Part shown: piece by piece, positions 44,301-52,238 of the stretch
How the letters are laid out: each line of letters opens with the position of its first letter
Position numbering within the stretch: the stretch's first letter is position 1
From: Mucilaginibacter sp. MD40
GTDB taxonomy: Bacteria; Bacteroidota; Bacteroidia; Sphingobacteriales; Sphingobacteriaceae
Assembly (NCBI RefSeq): GCF_002288635.1
Contig: NZ_NRSW01000001.1
Span: 1,704,548 to 1,768,547, forward strand
Direction: 5' to 3'
Length of the DNA: 64,000 nt
Translations under genes and position numbers: made by a program
The notes under the pieces: generated by a model
The model's input: only the letters and a program-made list of their open reading frames with translations
Told to the model about the DNA's origin: nothing
Databases searched by the model: none

Positions 44301-46454
44301 TTTAACAAAATTGAGCTTTTGCAGGTCAATGCTATCCACATTCAGCGTTGCGTTTACTGCCGGATATTTTTTATTGAGGTTGGCCTTCGCGTCAAGCGTG
44401 AAATTAATGTTAGGGTCGCGCATGGTGGCCTTAGCGGTGTAGGCACCATTGCGGGATGTTCCGTTCATCACCAGGTTACGGTAGGTATAACCTTTAATAT
44501 TGGCGCTTACCACATCGCCATTAAATTTAAGGCTGGCCGTTTTAGGGTCTAAACCCGCGCCGCTGATGTTGGCACGCATGGTAACAAAGCCAACCATTTG
44601 CGGTTGTTTGGTAAGGGCGCCTACATTCAAATTATTGGCTTTTACGTCGGCCGTGTAAGTTTCGCTGCCTTTGCGGGGGCCGCTTCTCATTTGCGCGTTA
44701 AGGTCAACCGCTCCATAACTGCTGCGCAGCGCCATTTGGGTGTTAAAGTTTTTCATGCTGCCCTTAAAGGTGCCTTTAAGGTTCATGTTCTCCGGGATAC
44801 TTACGTTTGGCGGGATTGTGCCTTTAGGTACCAACCGGGCAATATCATACCGTGTGGTGCGGAAATCAGTGATGTTGAGGTCGAAGTAGGCTTTATTTAC
44901 ATCCGGCAGGCCGCGCATGGTGGCCGAAGCTTTAACATAGGTATTGCCAAACCCGCTGATCTCTAAGCTGGGTATACGCAGGTTATTTACCGTTCCGTTT
45001 ACCCTGCCATTGATCTTAATAATTGAATTTGGCGACGACTTAAACGGCTCCATAGAAGCCATGGTGGGCACCAGTAACAGCACATCTTTCAGGCCCAGTT
45101 TGCTGCCATCCAGGTTAGCGTTAATACTTAGTTTGCCCAGGTCCTTCGTAAGCGATTCAATAGAAGGATAGCCCACTTGCAGATCTTTTTGTATAACAGA
45201 GCGTGGTGTAACCAGCAGCAGGTCTTTCAGGTAGGCGCTCTTAGGCCCATACAGGAATGTGGTTTGAAACTTGTTTACTTCAAAGCCACTCTTGTCGCTA
45301 AAGGTAAAAGAATTCACTTTACCTGATATGGTATCAGGTGAATAGGCCAGCTTTTCTACATCAGCGTTTAGGTTTTTAATATCCATGTGTGCAAAATCAA
45401 GGCCGCGTGGAAGGGCTTTTTGCGCATTGTTATCAAACTTTATATGATCGTTGGTAAACGTAACTTTATCCAGTGACGCCGTCCAGCCTTTAGCCTGCGT
45501 GCGGGAGGCCAGTGTATCAATCTTTTTAACCGTTTTTTCAACGGCTTGGGCAACGGTTTTAGGTTTCTCAAACAACAGGCCCGCGGTGGTTTCATCCAGC
45601 TGGATAGATTTGATACCTACATGCTGGTTCTTCATGTCTATATCATTTATACTAACCAAAAATTTGCCCAGGTTTACGTTGGTCTTCATTTCGCTGGCGC
45701 GATAATCAACTTTTACTCTTTGCACGGTTATGTCACCCAACTTCAGGTCAAGATTAAGCGGTTTGGTTGCCGTATCAACTGTGGCAGCCTGTTTAATGGA
45801 CGAACCTGTAGGCGTTTGAATAATACGCGCGTTCACATCGCTCAGATTAATTTTAGGGATGGTGAACTTCATCTTATCCAAATCAAAATCTTTTATGCGG
45901 GTGTCAAAATGGCCTAATAAGAATTTGACATCATTCCCTGTAGTCACATCTTTGTAAGCCAGGTTAATGCGGTCAAGAATGATCTTATCCACTGAGAACT
46001 TCATGGTAGAGGTAGTGTCTTCAGGCTTGGGCTCCTTTTTTTGATCGCCTGCAAACGCTTTGATAATATAATCGAAGTTAAAGGTGCTGTCGGCGTCGCG
46101 GCTAACCTTCGCAGTAATGCCCTGCAGATTAATTTCGTTGATCTCAACCTGGTTTTTTAACAACTTCAACATAGAGATATCCACCTTAAGCTTATCGCCC
46201 GCAATAAGGGTATCTTTTTTCTGATCCTCAAAGTACACATTCTCCAGTACCAGCATTTTGGGCAGTCCCAGGCTTATATGCCCAATCTCTACCTTAGTGC
46301 CAATTTTTTTGTGAAGAAAGGTTACCGCTTTATCCTTAGCAAAATTTTGCACAGCCGGTACCTGTATAAGAATAACGATCAGTAATACCAATAACAGTAC
46401 ACTGGCTACTATCCAAAGAATTATTTTAAGGGCTAAACGTCCAAATCGTTCCAA
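41337..46454 (-). CDS. tamB: TamB-like translocation and assembly/lipid-transfer protein
   Basis: 1705-aa AsmA/TamB-family protein. A single N-terminal TM helix (LALKIILWIVASVLLLVLLI) anchors it in the inner membrane. A very long stretch of beta-strand repeats (AsmA-like N-terminal part, then taco-shaped beta-helix sequence) would span the periplasm. The C-terminal TamB/DUF490 domain is seen in DLTATYIANVPPIDLVANQL, VLPDSNLNVSSEVTNTVDTR, NKQVLGVLLLGHFIG and LNVGLSKRFLNDRLTVSVGN. A charged Glu/Lys/Gln tail of about 40 residues follows (residues 1660-1705). Members assemble outer-membrane proteins or carry lipids between the membranes. Confidence 0.92.
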   Translation of the reverse strand: MERFGRLALKIILWIVASVLLLVLLIVILIQVPAVQNFAKDKAVTFLHKKIGTKVEIGHISLGLPKMLVLENVYFEDQKKDTLIAGDKLKVDISMLKLLKNQVEINEINLQGITAKVSRDADSTFNFDYIIKAFAGDQKKEPKPEDTTSTMKFSVDKIILDRINLAYKDVTTGNDVKFLLGHFDTRIKDFDLDKMKFTIPKINLSDVNARIIQTPTGSSIKQAATVDTATKPLNLDLKLGDITVQRVKVDYRASEMKTNVNLGKFLVSINDIDMKNQHVGIKSIQLDETTAGLLFEKPKTVAQAVEKTVKKIDTLASRTQAKGWTASLDKVTFTNDHIKFDNNAQKALPRGLDFAHMDIKNLNADVEKLAYSPDTISGKVNSFTFSDKSGFEVNKFQTTFLYGPKSAYLKDLLLVTPRSVIQKDLQVGYPSIESLTKDLGKLSINANLDGSKLGLKDVLLLVPTMASMEPFKSSPNSIIKINGRVNGTVNNLRIPSLEISGFGNTYVKASATMRGLPDVNKAYFDLNITDFRTTRYDIARLVPKGTIPPNVSIPENMNLKGTFKGSMKNFNTQMALRSSYGAVDLNAQMRSGPRKGSETYTADVKANNLNVGALTKQPQMVGFVTMRANISGAGLDPKTASLKFNGDVVSANIKGYTYRNLVMNGTSRNGAYTAKATMRDPNINFTLDAKANLNKKYPAVNATLNVDSIDLQKLNFVKDPMRFHGKVVADVPTADPDYLNANILATNLLIVNKGERIALDSISLISTANADSSTLRLKTPMLYAHMNGKYKLTQIAPAIQDVINKYYDMNLASGNKAAPKVKYSPQQFTFDARLVKTPLVTKFAPDLKQLDPVLFTGKFNSATGELVVNGVAPKVIYGTNTVNNLKLGINTGNNALNYSLTVDEIKVGSSLDLLYTSITGAAQNNKLGINLQVRDKERKERYRVAGEFSAMPDEYQFSFLKDGLLLDYAPWAVNADNALQFGNKGVLARNFSITNNNQVLSANSSGGMNSPITVDFRNFRIETLTKMAKQDSLLIGGTIDGKAVISNFQKSPTFESAINVSNFNFKGDTVGNIALKVNNQTQNAYAANVSITGKGNQVDLNGLYYTAPSSRFDMNLNIVNLNMKSIQGFTFGSIRNSSGNITGALKITGTTDAPAVRGDINFNKVAFNVSMLNSYFTMPKESITFNDEGIRFNDFTLVDSTNNKAVISGAIYTKTYTDFKFGMNIRSDNFRVINSTKADNKLFYGKLYLNSDIKVRGDMAKPVVDATLTVNDKTDFAIVLPTTDPGVEDRKGVVEFIDQDAPNTDSILIAKQLDSLKKSEITGLDVNATVNIDKNAAFTIVVDERNGDVVNLKGEAHLSGGIDPSGKTSLTGTYIVNEGSYNLSYATVTRKFNFKKGSTITWTGDPTSANIDLTATYIANVPPIDLVANQLSDQNTTQYKQKLPFNVNLNLKNELMKPQISFDIVLPDSNLNVSSEVTNTVDTRLAQVRADPNELNKQVLGVLLLGHFIGDNPLQSQGGSAGIEGAIRNSVSGLLTDQLNNLAGDLIQGVDLNFGVTSGEDYSSGTATNRTDLNVGLSKRFLNDRLTVSVGNNFNLEGAQAGQKTTNIAGNVSINYKLSKDGRYSLRVYRKDEFVVIQGQIIETGVGFALTVDYNRFREIFRKRSPEERAMRRKYLQEQKEKERLEKEQQQKDKEAREKTQTTTL

Positions 46455-46682
46455 AATCTGTAAAGGTTAGGGTTACCTGTTTTATTAGCGTAACTTGATG
46501 TAATGGGGGTATATTTCGTTGGTAACATACAGCCAGAAGGAATTGTTTTTTCTTAGTACGATAATTTGGCGTTTTTTACAACTCTAAAGGATGTTTTTTA
46601 TTTGTGGAAAAAATTATGCTTTGATGGTCTTTAATTTAGTCTTAACCTGTAGGAGATGATGAGATAAAACCTTAGTTTTTGG

Positions 46683-46690
46683 TAGCTTTG
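46683..46690 (+). promoter_or_regulatory. Candidate -7 element for dnaE
   Basis: TAGCTTTG matches TAnnTTTG and ends 22 bases before the dnaE ATG. It lies in the 258-base divergent gap with tamB, which otherwise shows nothing that I can name. Confidence 0.45.
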
Positions 46691-46712
46691 TGATCCTAAG
46701 GATTTTGTTGTT

Positions 46713-49700
46713 ATGCCCGATTTTTCGCACTTACACGTACATACCCAATTCTCGCTGCTCGATGGCGCTGCCGATATCAGCAAGCTTTATAAAAAAGCTG
46801 CCGCCGATGGCATGAAGGCCCTGGCCATTACCGACCACGGCAATATGTTTGGTGTATTTAAGTTTGTAGCAGAGGCGGGTAAGCATAATGTAAAGCCCAT
46901 TGTTGGCTGTGAGTTTTATGTGGTTGATGACCGCCACGTAAAGCAGTTTACCAAAGAGAAAAAAGATAAGCGTTACCACCAGCTTTTCCTGGCTAAAAAC
47001 CCCGAGGGTTATAAAAACCTGGTAAAACTGTGCTCTTTAGGCTATATGGAAGGCCTTTACAGTAAATGGCCCCGTATTGATAAGGAACTGATATTAAAAT
47101 ATCACAAAGGCCTTATCGCTACTACCTGCTGTATTGGCGCATCGGTACCACAGGCCATTTTGCGCGATGGGGAAGAAGCTGCCGAAAAAGAGTTTAAATG
47201 GTGGCTGGATCTGTTTGGCGAGGATTACTACATCGAATTGCAACGCCACGAGATCCATGAGCAGGAGATCATCAACAACACGTTGTTAAAATTTGCCAAG
47301 AAGTACGGCGTTAAGGTGATCTGCTCTAACGATTCGCACTATGTAGATCAGCAGGACTCAAACGCCCATGATATTTTGCTTTGCGTAAATACCGGCGACA
47401 TGCAAAGTACGCCCATAGCTACCGACGAAGAAGGTGGTAAAGGCTATCGCTTCGGCTTCCCTAACGACCAGTTTTACTTTAAAACGCAGGCCGAAATGGG
47501 TAAGCTGTTCCATGATATACCGGAATCATTAGATAATACAGGCGAGATAGTGGATAAGGTAGAAACCCTTAAACTGAAAAGGGACATACTATTACCCAAC
47601 TACGTTATACCACAAGAATTTAAGATACACAGCGAAAGCACGCCCGATGCCGATACCCTTAACCAGTGGGAATACCTTAAGCATCTTACCTTTATGGGAG
47701 CTAAGGAGCGTTATAAAGACATTAGCCCCGAAGCAGAGGAGCGCATCAACTTTGAGCTGTTCACCATCCGTACGATGGGTTTCGCGGGTTACTTCCTTAT
47801 CGTTGCCGATTTCATTAAGGCTGGTCGCGATATGGGCGTGTTCATCGGCCCCGGCCGCGGTTCGGCGGCGGGTTCTGTAGTGGCCTATTGTATTGGTATC
47901 ACCAATATTGATCCTTTAAAGTACAACCTCCTGTTTGAGCGTTTCCTGAACCCCGACCGTAAGTCAATGCCCGATATTGATACGGATTTTGACGATTCGG
48001 GCCGCCAAAAGGTGATTGATTACGTAGTAGATAAGTACGGCAAGAACCAGGTAGCACAGATCATCACTTATGGCTCCATGGCTGCCCGTACCAGTATACA
48101 GGACGTAGGCCGCGTGCTGGATATGCCGCTGAGTGATGTAAACGCATTGAAGAAGCTGGTGCCCGAAACGCTGGGTATTAACCTTAAAACCGCCATTGAA
48201 CAGGTACCCGAGCTACAGGAGATCTATAAATCAAACGACCTGAAAGGTGTGGTACTGCGTGAGGCTGAAAAGCTGGAAGGCTCGGTACGTAACACAGGTG
48301 TGCATGCGGCGGGTATCATCATAGCTCCGTATGACCTTACAGAAATTGTACCGGTAGCCACAGCCAAGGACTCTGACCTGCTGGTTACCCAGTATGATGG
48401 CCGTGTAATTGAGGATGCAGGCGTTATCAAGATGGACTTTTTGGGCCTGAAAACCCTTACCATTATCAAGGATGCGCTGCGCCTTATTAAGCAGAACCAC
48501 GGGGTAGAAATTGATATTGACTACATCCCGCTGGATGATGAGAAAACTTATGCTCTCTACCAACGTGGTGATACCAACGGTACTTTCCAGTTTGAAAGTG
48601 ACGGTATGCAAATGTACCTGCGCGACCTTAAACCCGATAAGTTTGAGGACTTAATTGCCATGAACGCCTTGTACCGTCCTGGTCCGATAGAGTATATACC
48701 CAACTTTATTAAACGTAAGCACGGGCAGGAAGAGATCGTATTCGACCTACCGGATATGGAGGAGTACCTTGGCGAAACCTATGGTATTACCGTATACCAG
48801 GAGCAGGTGATGCTTTTATCGCAGAAGTTGGCAGGCTTTAGTAAAGGCGATGCCGACGTATTACGTAAGGCGATGGGTAAGAAACAGATTGAGGTGCTTA
48901 ACAAAATGGAGGCGCAGTTTATGGAAGGGGCCATGGCCAAAGGCCACCCTAAAGATAAACTTACCAAGATATGGACGGACTGGAAAGCTTTTGCGCAGTA
49001 TGCTTTCAATAAATCGCACTCTACCTGCTATGCCTTTGTGGCCTATCAGACCGCTTACCTGAAAGCGCATTACCCTGCTGAATATATGGCAGCGGTATTG
49101 AACAACCAGAACAGCATGGAGAAGATCACCTTCTTTATGGAGGAGTGTCGCCGCATGGGTATTGAGGTATTGGGTCCGGATATTAATGAGAGTTACATGT
49201 CGTTCACCGCCAATGCTAAAGGGGTTATCCGTTTTGGTTTGGCCGGAGTGAAAGGCGTAGGTGAGAAGGCGGTTGAAAGTATTATCGAAGAGCGTATAGA
49301 GAATGGTCCATATAAATCTGTTTATGATTTTGCGCAGCGTTCCAACACGCGTAACGTTAACCGTAAATCATACGAAAACCTGGTTTATGGCGGCGCGTTT
49401 GATGGCTTTGGTTTAAAGCGTGCCCAGTTCTTCGCTAAAACCGAGAATGGACTGCTTACGGGTGTGGAGCGACTTATAAAATACGCTAATGATTACCAGA
49501 ACACTCAGAATAGTTCGCAGGCATCACTATTTGGCGGTGCGGTTGCATCCTATATTCCGGAACCTACCATGCCCGAGTGTGAGGAGTGGGGCCTGATAGA
49601 GAAACTCAAATATGAGAAAGATGTAATCGGTATTTACCTTACCGGGCACCCGTTGGATAATTACCGCCTGGAACTTGATAAGTATTGTAACACTACCATT

Positions 49701-50303
49701 ACGGAACTCAAAACATTGCAAAAGGCCCGCTCCGGTGAGGGCGGTGACGAGGTGATGGCCAAGTTTGCCGAACTACGTAAACGCGGGGAAATATGTATAG
49801 GCGGCCTGGTATCGGGCGTGCAGCACCGTTTCACCAAAATGGGTAAGCCTTTTGGCGCTTTTATGCTCGAAGATTATAACGACTCTTATGAATTCGCTTT
49901 TTTTGGCGATGATTATGTGAAGTTCCGCAACATGATGGTTGATGGCTACTTCCTGCACATCAAGGGGAACATTGAGGAGAAGTTCAGGCAAAAGGATAAC
50001 TGGGACTTGCGGGTGGTGTCTATCAGTTTGCTGTCTGAAATGCGTGACAAGCTCAGTAAATCATTAACCGTATGCCTGGATGTACGTAACCTGAACAACC
50101 AGTTACTGGATAATCTGGTAGAGGTAATTAATCAGAACAACGAGAAATATCCGGCTAAGAGTTGCCAGCTGCGCTTTAAGATCATGGATGGTGAGGAAGC
50201 GATGTCTGTAGACTTGTTCTCCAAACTCTACCGGGTAAGCCCAAGCGACGATCTGATGGAGGATATTTACAACGTAACCAATGCCAGGGCCGTATTGGCA
50301 TAA
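46713..50303 (+). CDS. dnaE: DNA polymerase III subunit alpha
   Basis: Replicative polymerase of 1196 aa. An N-terminal PHP domain starts with HLHVHTQFSLLDGAADISKL and ALAITDHGNMFGVF. The palm domain has FIGPGRGSAAGSVVAYCIGI and the catalytic acids in MPDIDTDFDDSGR (Asp421, 423, 425). The fingers/HhH region follows, with YNRPG-like MNALYRPGPIEYIPNFIKRK, ITVYQEQVMLLSQKLAGFSK and FNKSHSTCYAFVAYQTAYLK. A C-terminal OB-fold (about residues 1020-1090, GGLVSGVQHRFTKMGKPFGA) completes DnaE1 form. There is no exonuclease insertion, which excludes PolC. Confidence 0.96.
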   Translation: MPDFSHLHVHTQFSLLDGAADISKLYKKAAADGMKALAITDHGNMFGVFKFVAEAGKHNVKPIVGCEFYVVDDRHVKQFTKEKKDKRYHQLFLAKNPEGYKNLVKLCSLGYMEGLYSKWPRIDKELILKYHKGLIATTCCIGASVPQAILRDGEEAAEKEFKWWLDLFGEDYYIELQRHEIHEQEIINNTLLKFAKKYGVKVICSNDSHYVDQQDSNAHDILLCVNTGDMQSTPIATDEEGGKGYRFGFPNDQFYFKTQAEMGKLFHDIPESLDNTGEIVDKVETLKLKRDILLPNYVIPQEFKIHSESTPDADTLNQWEYLKHLTFMGAKERYKDISPEAEERINFELFTIRTMGFAGYFLIVADFIKAGRDMGVFIGPGRGSAAGSVVAYCIGITNIDPLKYNLLFERFLNPDRKSMPDIDTDFDDSGRQKVIDYVVDKYGKNQVAQIITYGSMAARTSIQDVGRVLDMPLSDVNALKKLVPETLGINLKTAIEQVPELQEIYKSNDLKGVVLREAEKLEGSVRNTGVHAAGIIIAPYDLTEIVPVATAKDSDLLVTQYDGRVIEDAGVIKMDFLGLKTLTIIKDALRLIKQNHGVEIDIDYIPLDDEKTYALYQRGDTNGTFQFESDGMQMYLRDLKPDKFEDLIAMNALYRPGPIEYIPNFIKRKHGQEEIVFDLPDMEEYLGETYGITVYQEQVMLLSQKLAGFSKGDADVLRKAMGKKQIEVLNKMEAQFMEGAMAKGHPKDKLTKIWTDWKAFAQYAFNKSHSTCYAFVAYQTAYLKAHYPAEYMAAVLNNQNSMEKITFFMEECRRMGIEVLGPDINESYMSFTANAKGVIRFGLAGVKGVGEKAVESIIEERIENGPYKSVYDFAQRSNTRNVNRKSYENLVYGGAFDGFGLKRAQFFAKTENGLLTGVERLIKYANDYQNTQNSSQASLFGGAVASYIPEPTMPECEEWGLIEKLKYEKDVIGIYLTGHPLDNYRLELDKYCNTTITELKTLQKARSGEGGDEVMAKFAELRKRGEICIGGLVSGVQHRFTKMGKPFGAFMLEDYNDSYEFAFFGDDYVKFRNMMVDGYFLHIKGNIEEKFRQKDNWDLRVVSISLLSEMRDKLSKSLTVCLDVRNLNNQLLDNLVEVINQNNEKYPAKSCQLRFKIMDGEEAMSVDLFSKLYRVSPSDDLMEDIYNVTNARAVLA

Positions 50304-50368
50304 GCTTTAAGTATACTTGATGAAGTGCTTTGGTTTACCTAATTTGCTGGTAACCAATTATCCATATC

Positions 50369-50773
50369 ATGAAATCAAGATTATTTATTCTCATCGCCGC
50401 TGTGGCGTTTTTATGTATGATCCAGACAAAGCATGCTGAAGCTCAATCCGCCAAAAAAGGAATGATCAAAGTAACTATACTTTACCCTAACGGCGAAGGG
50501 AAGAAGTTTGACATGAACTACTACACTACCAAACATTTTCCTATGTTAAGGCGGTTGTTTGGTAATACGTTAAAGGGCACTGCAATTGATAAAGGTTTGG
50601 CAGCCGGTGCGACTGATGCGCCAATACCATATCTGGCTGTAGGATACCTGTATTTTGAGAACGTAGAGGCATTTAGGGACGGTATGAAAATCCATGCCAA
50701 AGAAATAAGGGGAGATATACCCCATTACACCAATATTACGCCGATCATTCAGATAAGCGAGGTTGTTGAATAG
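50369..50773 (+). CDS. EthD-family protein with signal peptide
   Basis: 134-aa small ferredoxin-like-fold protein. The signal peptide (LFILIAAVAFLCMIQTKHAE, cleavage after AEA near residue 25) makes it unusual, since most EthD-like proteins are cytosolic. The core has IKVTILYPNGEGKKFDMNYY, TKHFPMLRRLFG and LAVGYLYFENVEAFRDGMKI, matching the EthD dimeric alpha-beta barrel. EthD-type proteins assist oxidative degradation or act as small reductases; no substrate can be told here. It stands alone, after dnaE. Confidence 0.75.
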   Translation: MKSRLFILIAAVAFLCMIQTKHAEAQSAKKGMIKVTILYPNGEGKKFDMNYYTTKHFPMLRRLFGNTLKGTAIDKGLAAGATDAPIPYLAVGYLYFENVEAFRDGMKIHAKEIRGDIPHYTNITPIIQISEVVE

Positions 50774-50877
50774 CACTTATCCACACAAAAAGTAACCCTT
50801 TCGGCTACCTATAAAACAAAGCCATTGTCAGGTTTGTAGTTGTTGATAATCTTATTGTCACATTGTCAGGTCGGGTG

Positions 50878-50909
50878 TTGTGGCAAGTGTTTTGATTAGT
50901 ATATATTTG
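50878..50909 (+). promoter_or_regulatory. Candidate promoter of trxA
   Basis: TTG at 50878-50880 is followed after 21 bases by TATATTTG (50902-50909), a good TAnnTTTG match, ending 27 bases before the trxA ATG. This is the best -33/-7 pair seen in the window. Confidence 0.55.
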
Positions 50910-50936
50910 TATAACATTATTTAAAAAACAGAAATC

Positions 50937-51257
50937 ATGGCTTTAGAAATAACTGATGCGAACTTCGAGGAACTTGTCCTTAAATCAGATAAACCGGTGT
51001 TAATTGACTTTTGGGCAGAGTGGTGCGGTCCGTGTAGAATGGTTGGCCCTGTTGTTGAAGAATTAGCTAAAGACTACGAAGGCAAAGCCGTAGTAGGTAA
51101 AGTTAACGTAGATAACAACCCCGGCATTTCAATGAAGTATGGCATCCGCAATATCCCTGCCTTATTATACTTTAAAGGTGGCGAAATTGTTGACAAGCAA
51201 ATTGGCGCAGTGCCAAAATCAGTACTTGCCGATAAATTGAGCAAACAATTAGCTTAA
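50937..51257 (+). CDS. trxA: Thioredoxin
   Basis: 106-aa cytosolic thioredoxin. The active site is WCGPC (Cys30 and Cys33) in VLIDFWAEWCGPCRMVGPVV. The cis-proline is in RNIPALLYFKGGEIVDKQIG. Length and residues match TrxA. It reduces disulfides in cytosolic proteins such as ribonucleotide reductase. It has its own promoter-like site and a strong shared terminator, so it is a single-gene unit. Confidence 0.96.
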   Translation: MALEITDANFEELVLKSDKPVLIDFWAEWCGPCRMVGPVVEELAKDYEGKAVVGKVNVDNNPGISMKYGIRNIPALLYFKGGEIVDKQIGAVPKSVLADKLSKQLA

Positions 51258-51275
51258 TAAGCTACAGCGATATCA

Positions 51276-51314
51276 AATAATAAAGGCCTTGAATATTTCA
51301 AGGCCTTTATTATT
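51276..51314. terminator. Bidirectional terminator between trxA and the GIN-domain gene
   Basis: An 18-bp perfect inverted repeat has arms 51276-51293 and 51297-51314 and loop TAT. The core AAGGCCTTGAA is flanked by A/T runs on both sides. It serves the convergent trxA (+) and GIN-domain (-) genes. Confidence 0.9.
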
Positions 51315-51331
51315 TTAGGATAACCCGATGC

Positions 51332-52024
51332 TTACATACGGCTGATACTGCCACTTCCAGATTGGTGGGAAGATATGTTTTTTACTGTGCCGGTGTAATG
51401 AATATCACCACTACCGGTAACTGCCGCATCAAGGTTATCATTCACATTTACGCGTGCGCTTGCCGAGCCGGAAACCCTTATTTTGGTTGAGCCGGTTGCA
51501 AGGTCTTGCGCGTTGAAATCGCCGGAGCCTGAAACGGATATGCTCGCGACATCAGCGCGGCCGGCAATATTGATATCACCCGAACCCATTACACTGCTCA
51601 TTAATTCTTTCACTTCTATTTTACCTTGTATATCACCTGAACCACCAACACCTAATTTTAATGATGGCGCCTTCAAGCCGTTCTTAAAATATACATTTCC
51701 CGAACCACCCACATTTACTTCGTTCACATTAATGAGAGTTACATAAATGGTTACCTTTTTATCGTTGTTCCAATAGTAATTATTGCTTTTAGGATGTATT
51801 TTAAGTACACCTCCCTTTACCTCGGTGATAATATTGCTGATCATATCTGCGGGAGCATCTACCTTAACAGATTCGGTTGAGCCCTGGGTAATGTATATGT
51901 CATATGAACCGGAAGCATTTACAGCGTTAAAGCCGGATAAATGTCTGTCCTGTACTTCGGCCTTGGCGATGACAGCGCCGGCCATCAGTAAAGCTGCCAG
52001 TAATAAGGTTTTTAGTTTCTTCAT
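51332..52024 (-). CDS. GIN-domain (DUF2807) exported protein
   Basis: 230-aa exported adhesin-like beta-helix protein. The signal peptide is MKKLKTLLLAALLMAGAVIA. The body is a run of short beta-strand units ending in SGSGD/SGS-type turns (VGGSGNVYFKNGLKAPSLKL, VGGSGDIQGKIEVKELMSSV, VSGSGDFNAQDLATGSTKIR, VTGSGDIHYTGT), the GIN-domain signature common in Bacteroidota. The frame is open upstream to 52120, but the ATG at 52024 gives the signal peptide and is chosen. Function is not established; a periplasmic or surface binding role is likely. Confidence 0.85.
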   Translation of the reverse strand: MKKLKTLLLAALLMAGAVIAKAEVQDRHLSGFNAVNASGSYDIYITQGSTESVKVDAPADMISNIITEVKGGVLKIHPKSNNYYWNNDKKVTIYVTLINVNEVNVGGSGNVYFKNGLKAPSLKLGVGGSGDIQGKIEVKELMSSVMGSGDINIAGRADVASISVSGSGDFNAQDLATGSTKIRVSGSASARVNVNDNLDAAVTGSGDIHYTGTVKNISSHQSGSGSISRM

Positions 52025-52163
52025 CTCTTTAGTGTTTAGTCTATTAGATGCTTTTGCAACAAAAAAGTTGCACAAAAGAGAAAATAAATATTGGCGTTTA
52101 CCACGGTTTGGATTAGGCATATGACATATGCATTATGCATTCGCCGACAAGAGACGTAAAACG

Positions 52164-52214
52164 GCAAGGCAACCCTCGATATACAGATAAGTCTATATAT
52201 CGGGATTGCCTTGC
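52164..52214. repeat. Hairpin/repeat downstream of the M1 peptidase gene
   Basis: Arms 52164-52183 and 52196-52214 pair over about 19 bp with one bulge and one mismatch (GCAAGGCAA...CGATATA). The loop is 12 bases. It is a possible terminator for the M1 peptidase gene, and resembles in content (GGCAA.../ATCGGGA) the larger palindrome at 53927. Confidence 0.6.
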
Positions 52215-52238
52215 TATTGATTGTAATGAAGGATGAGA

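Noticed and set aside
42165..45917. Several plus-strand open frames of 80-180 aa across tamB
   Set aside because: They lie wholly antisense to the continuous 1705-aa TamB frame and show no recognisable domain.
50777..50785. TTATCCACA, a perfect DnaA-box word, after the EthD-like gene
   Set aside because: Single copy in the gap, and the same word occurs by chance inside the wecB-like gene near 22310. There is no cluster, AT-rich unwinding region or dnaA gene, so no origin is claimed.
50824..50871. Three ATTGTCA words upstream of trxA
   Set aside because: Irregular spacing and short length; not enough to call an operator.
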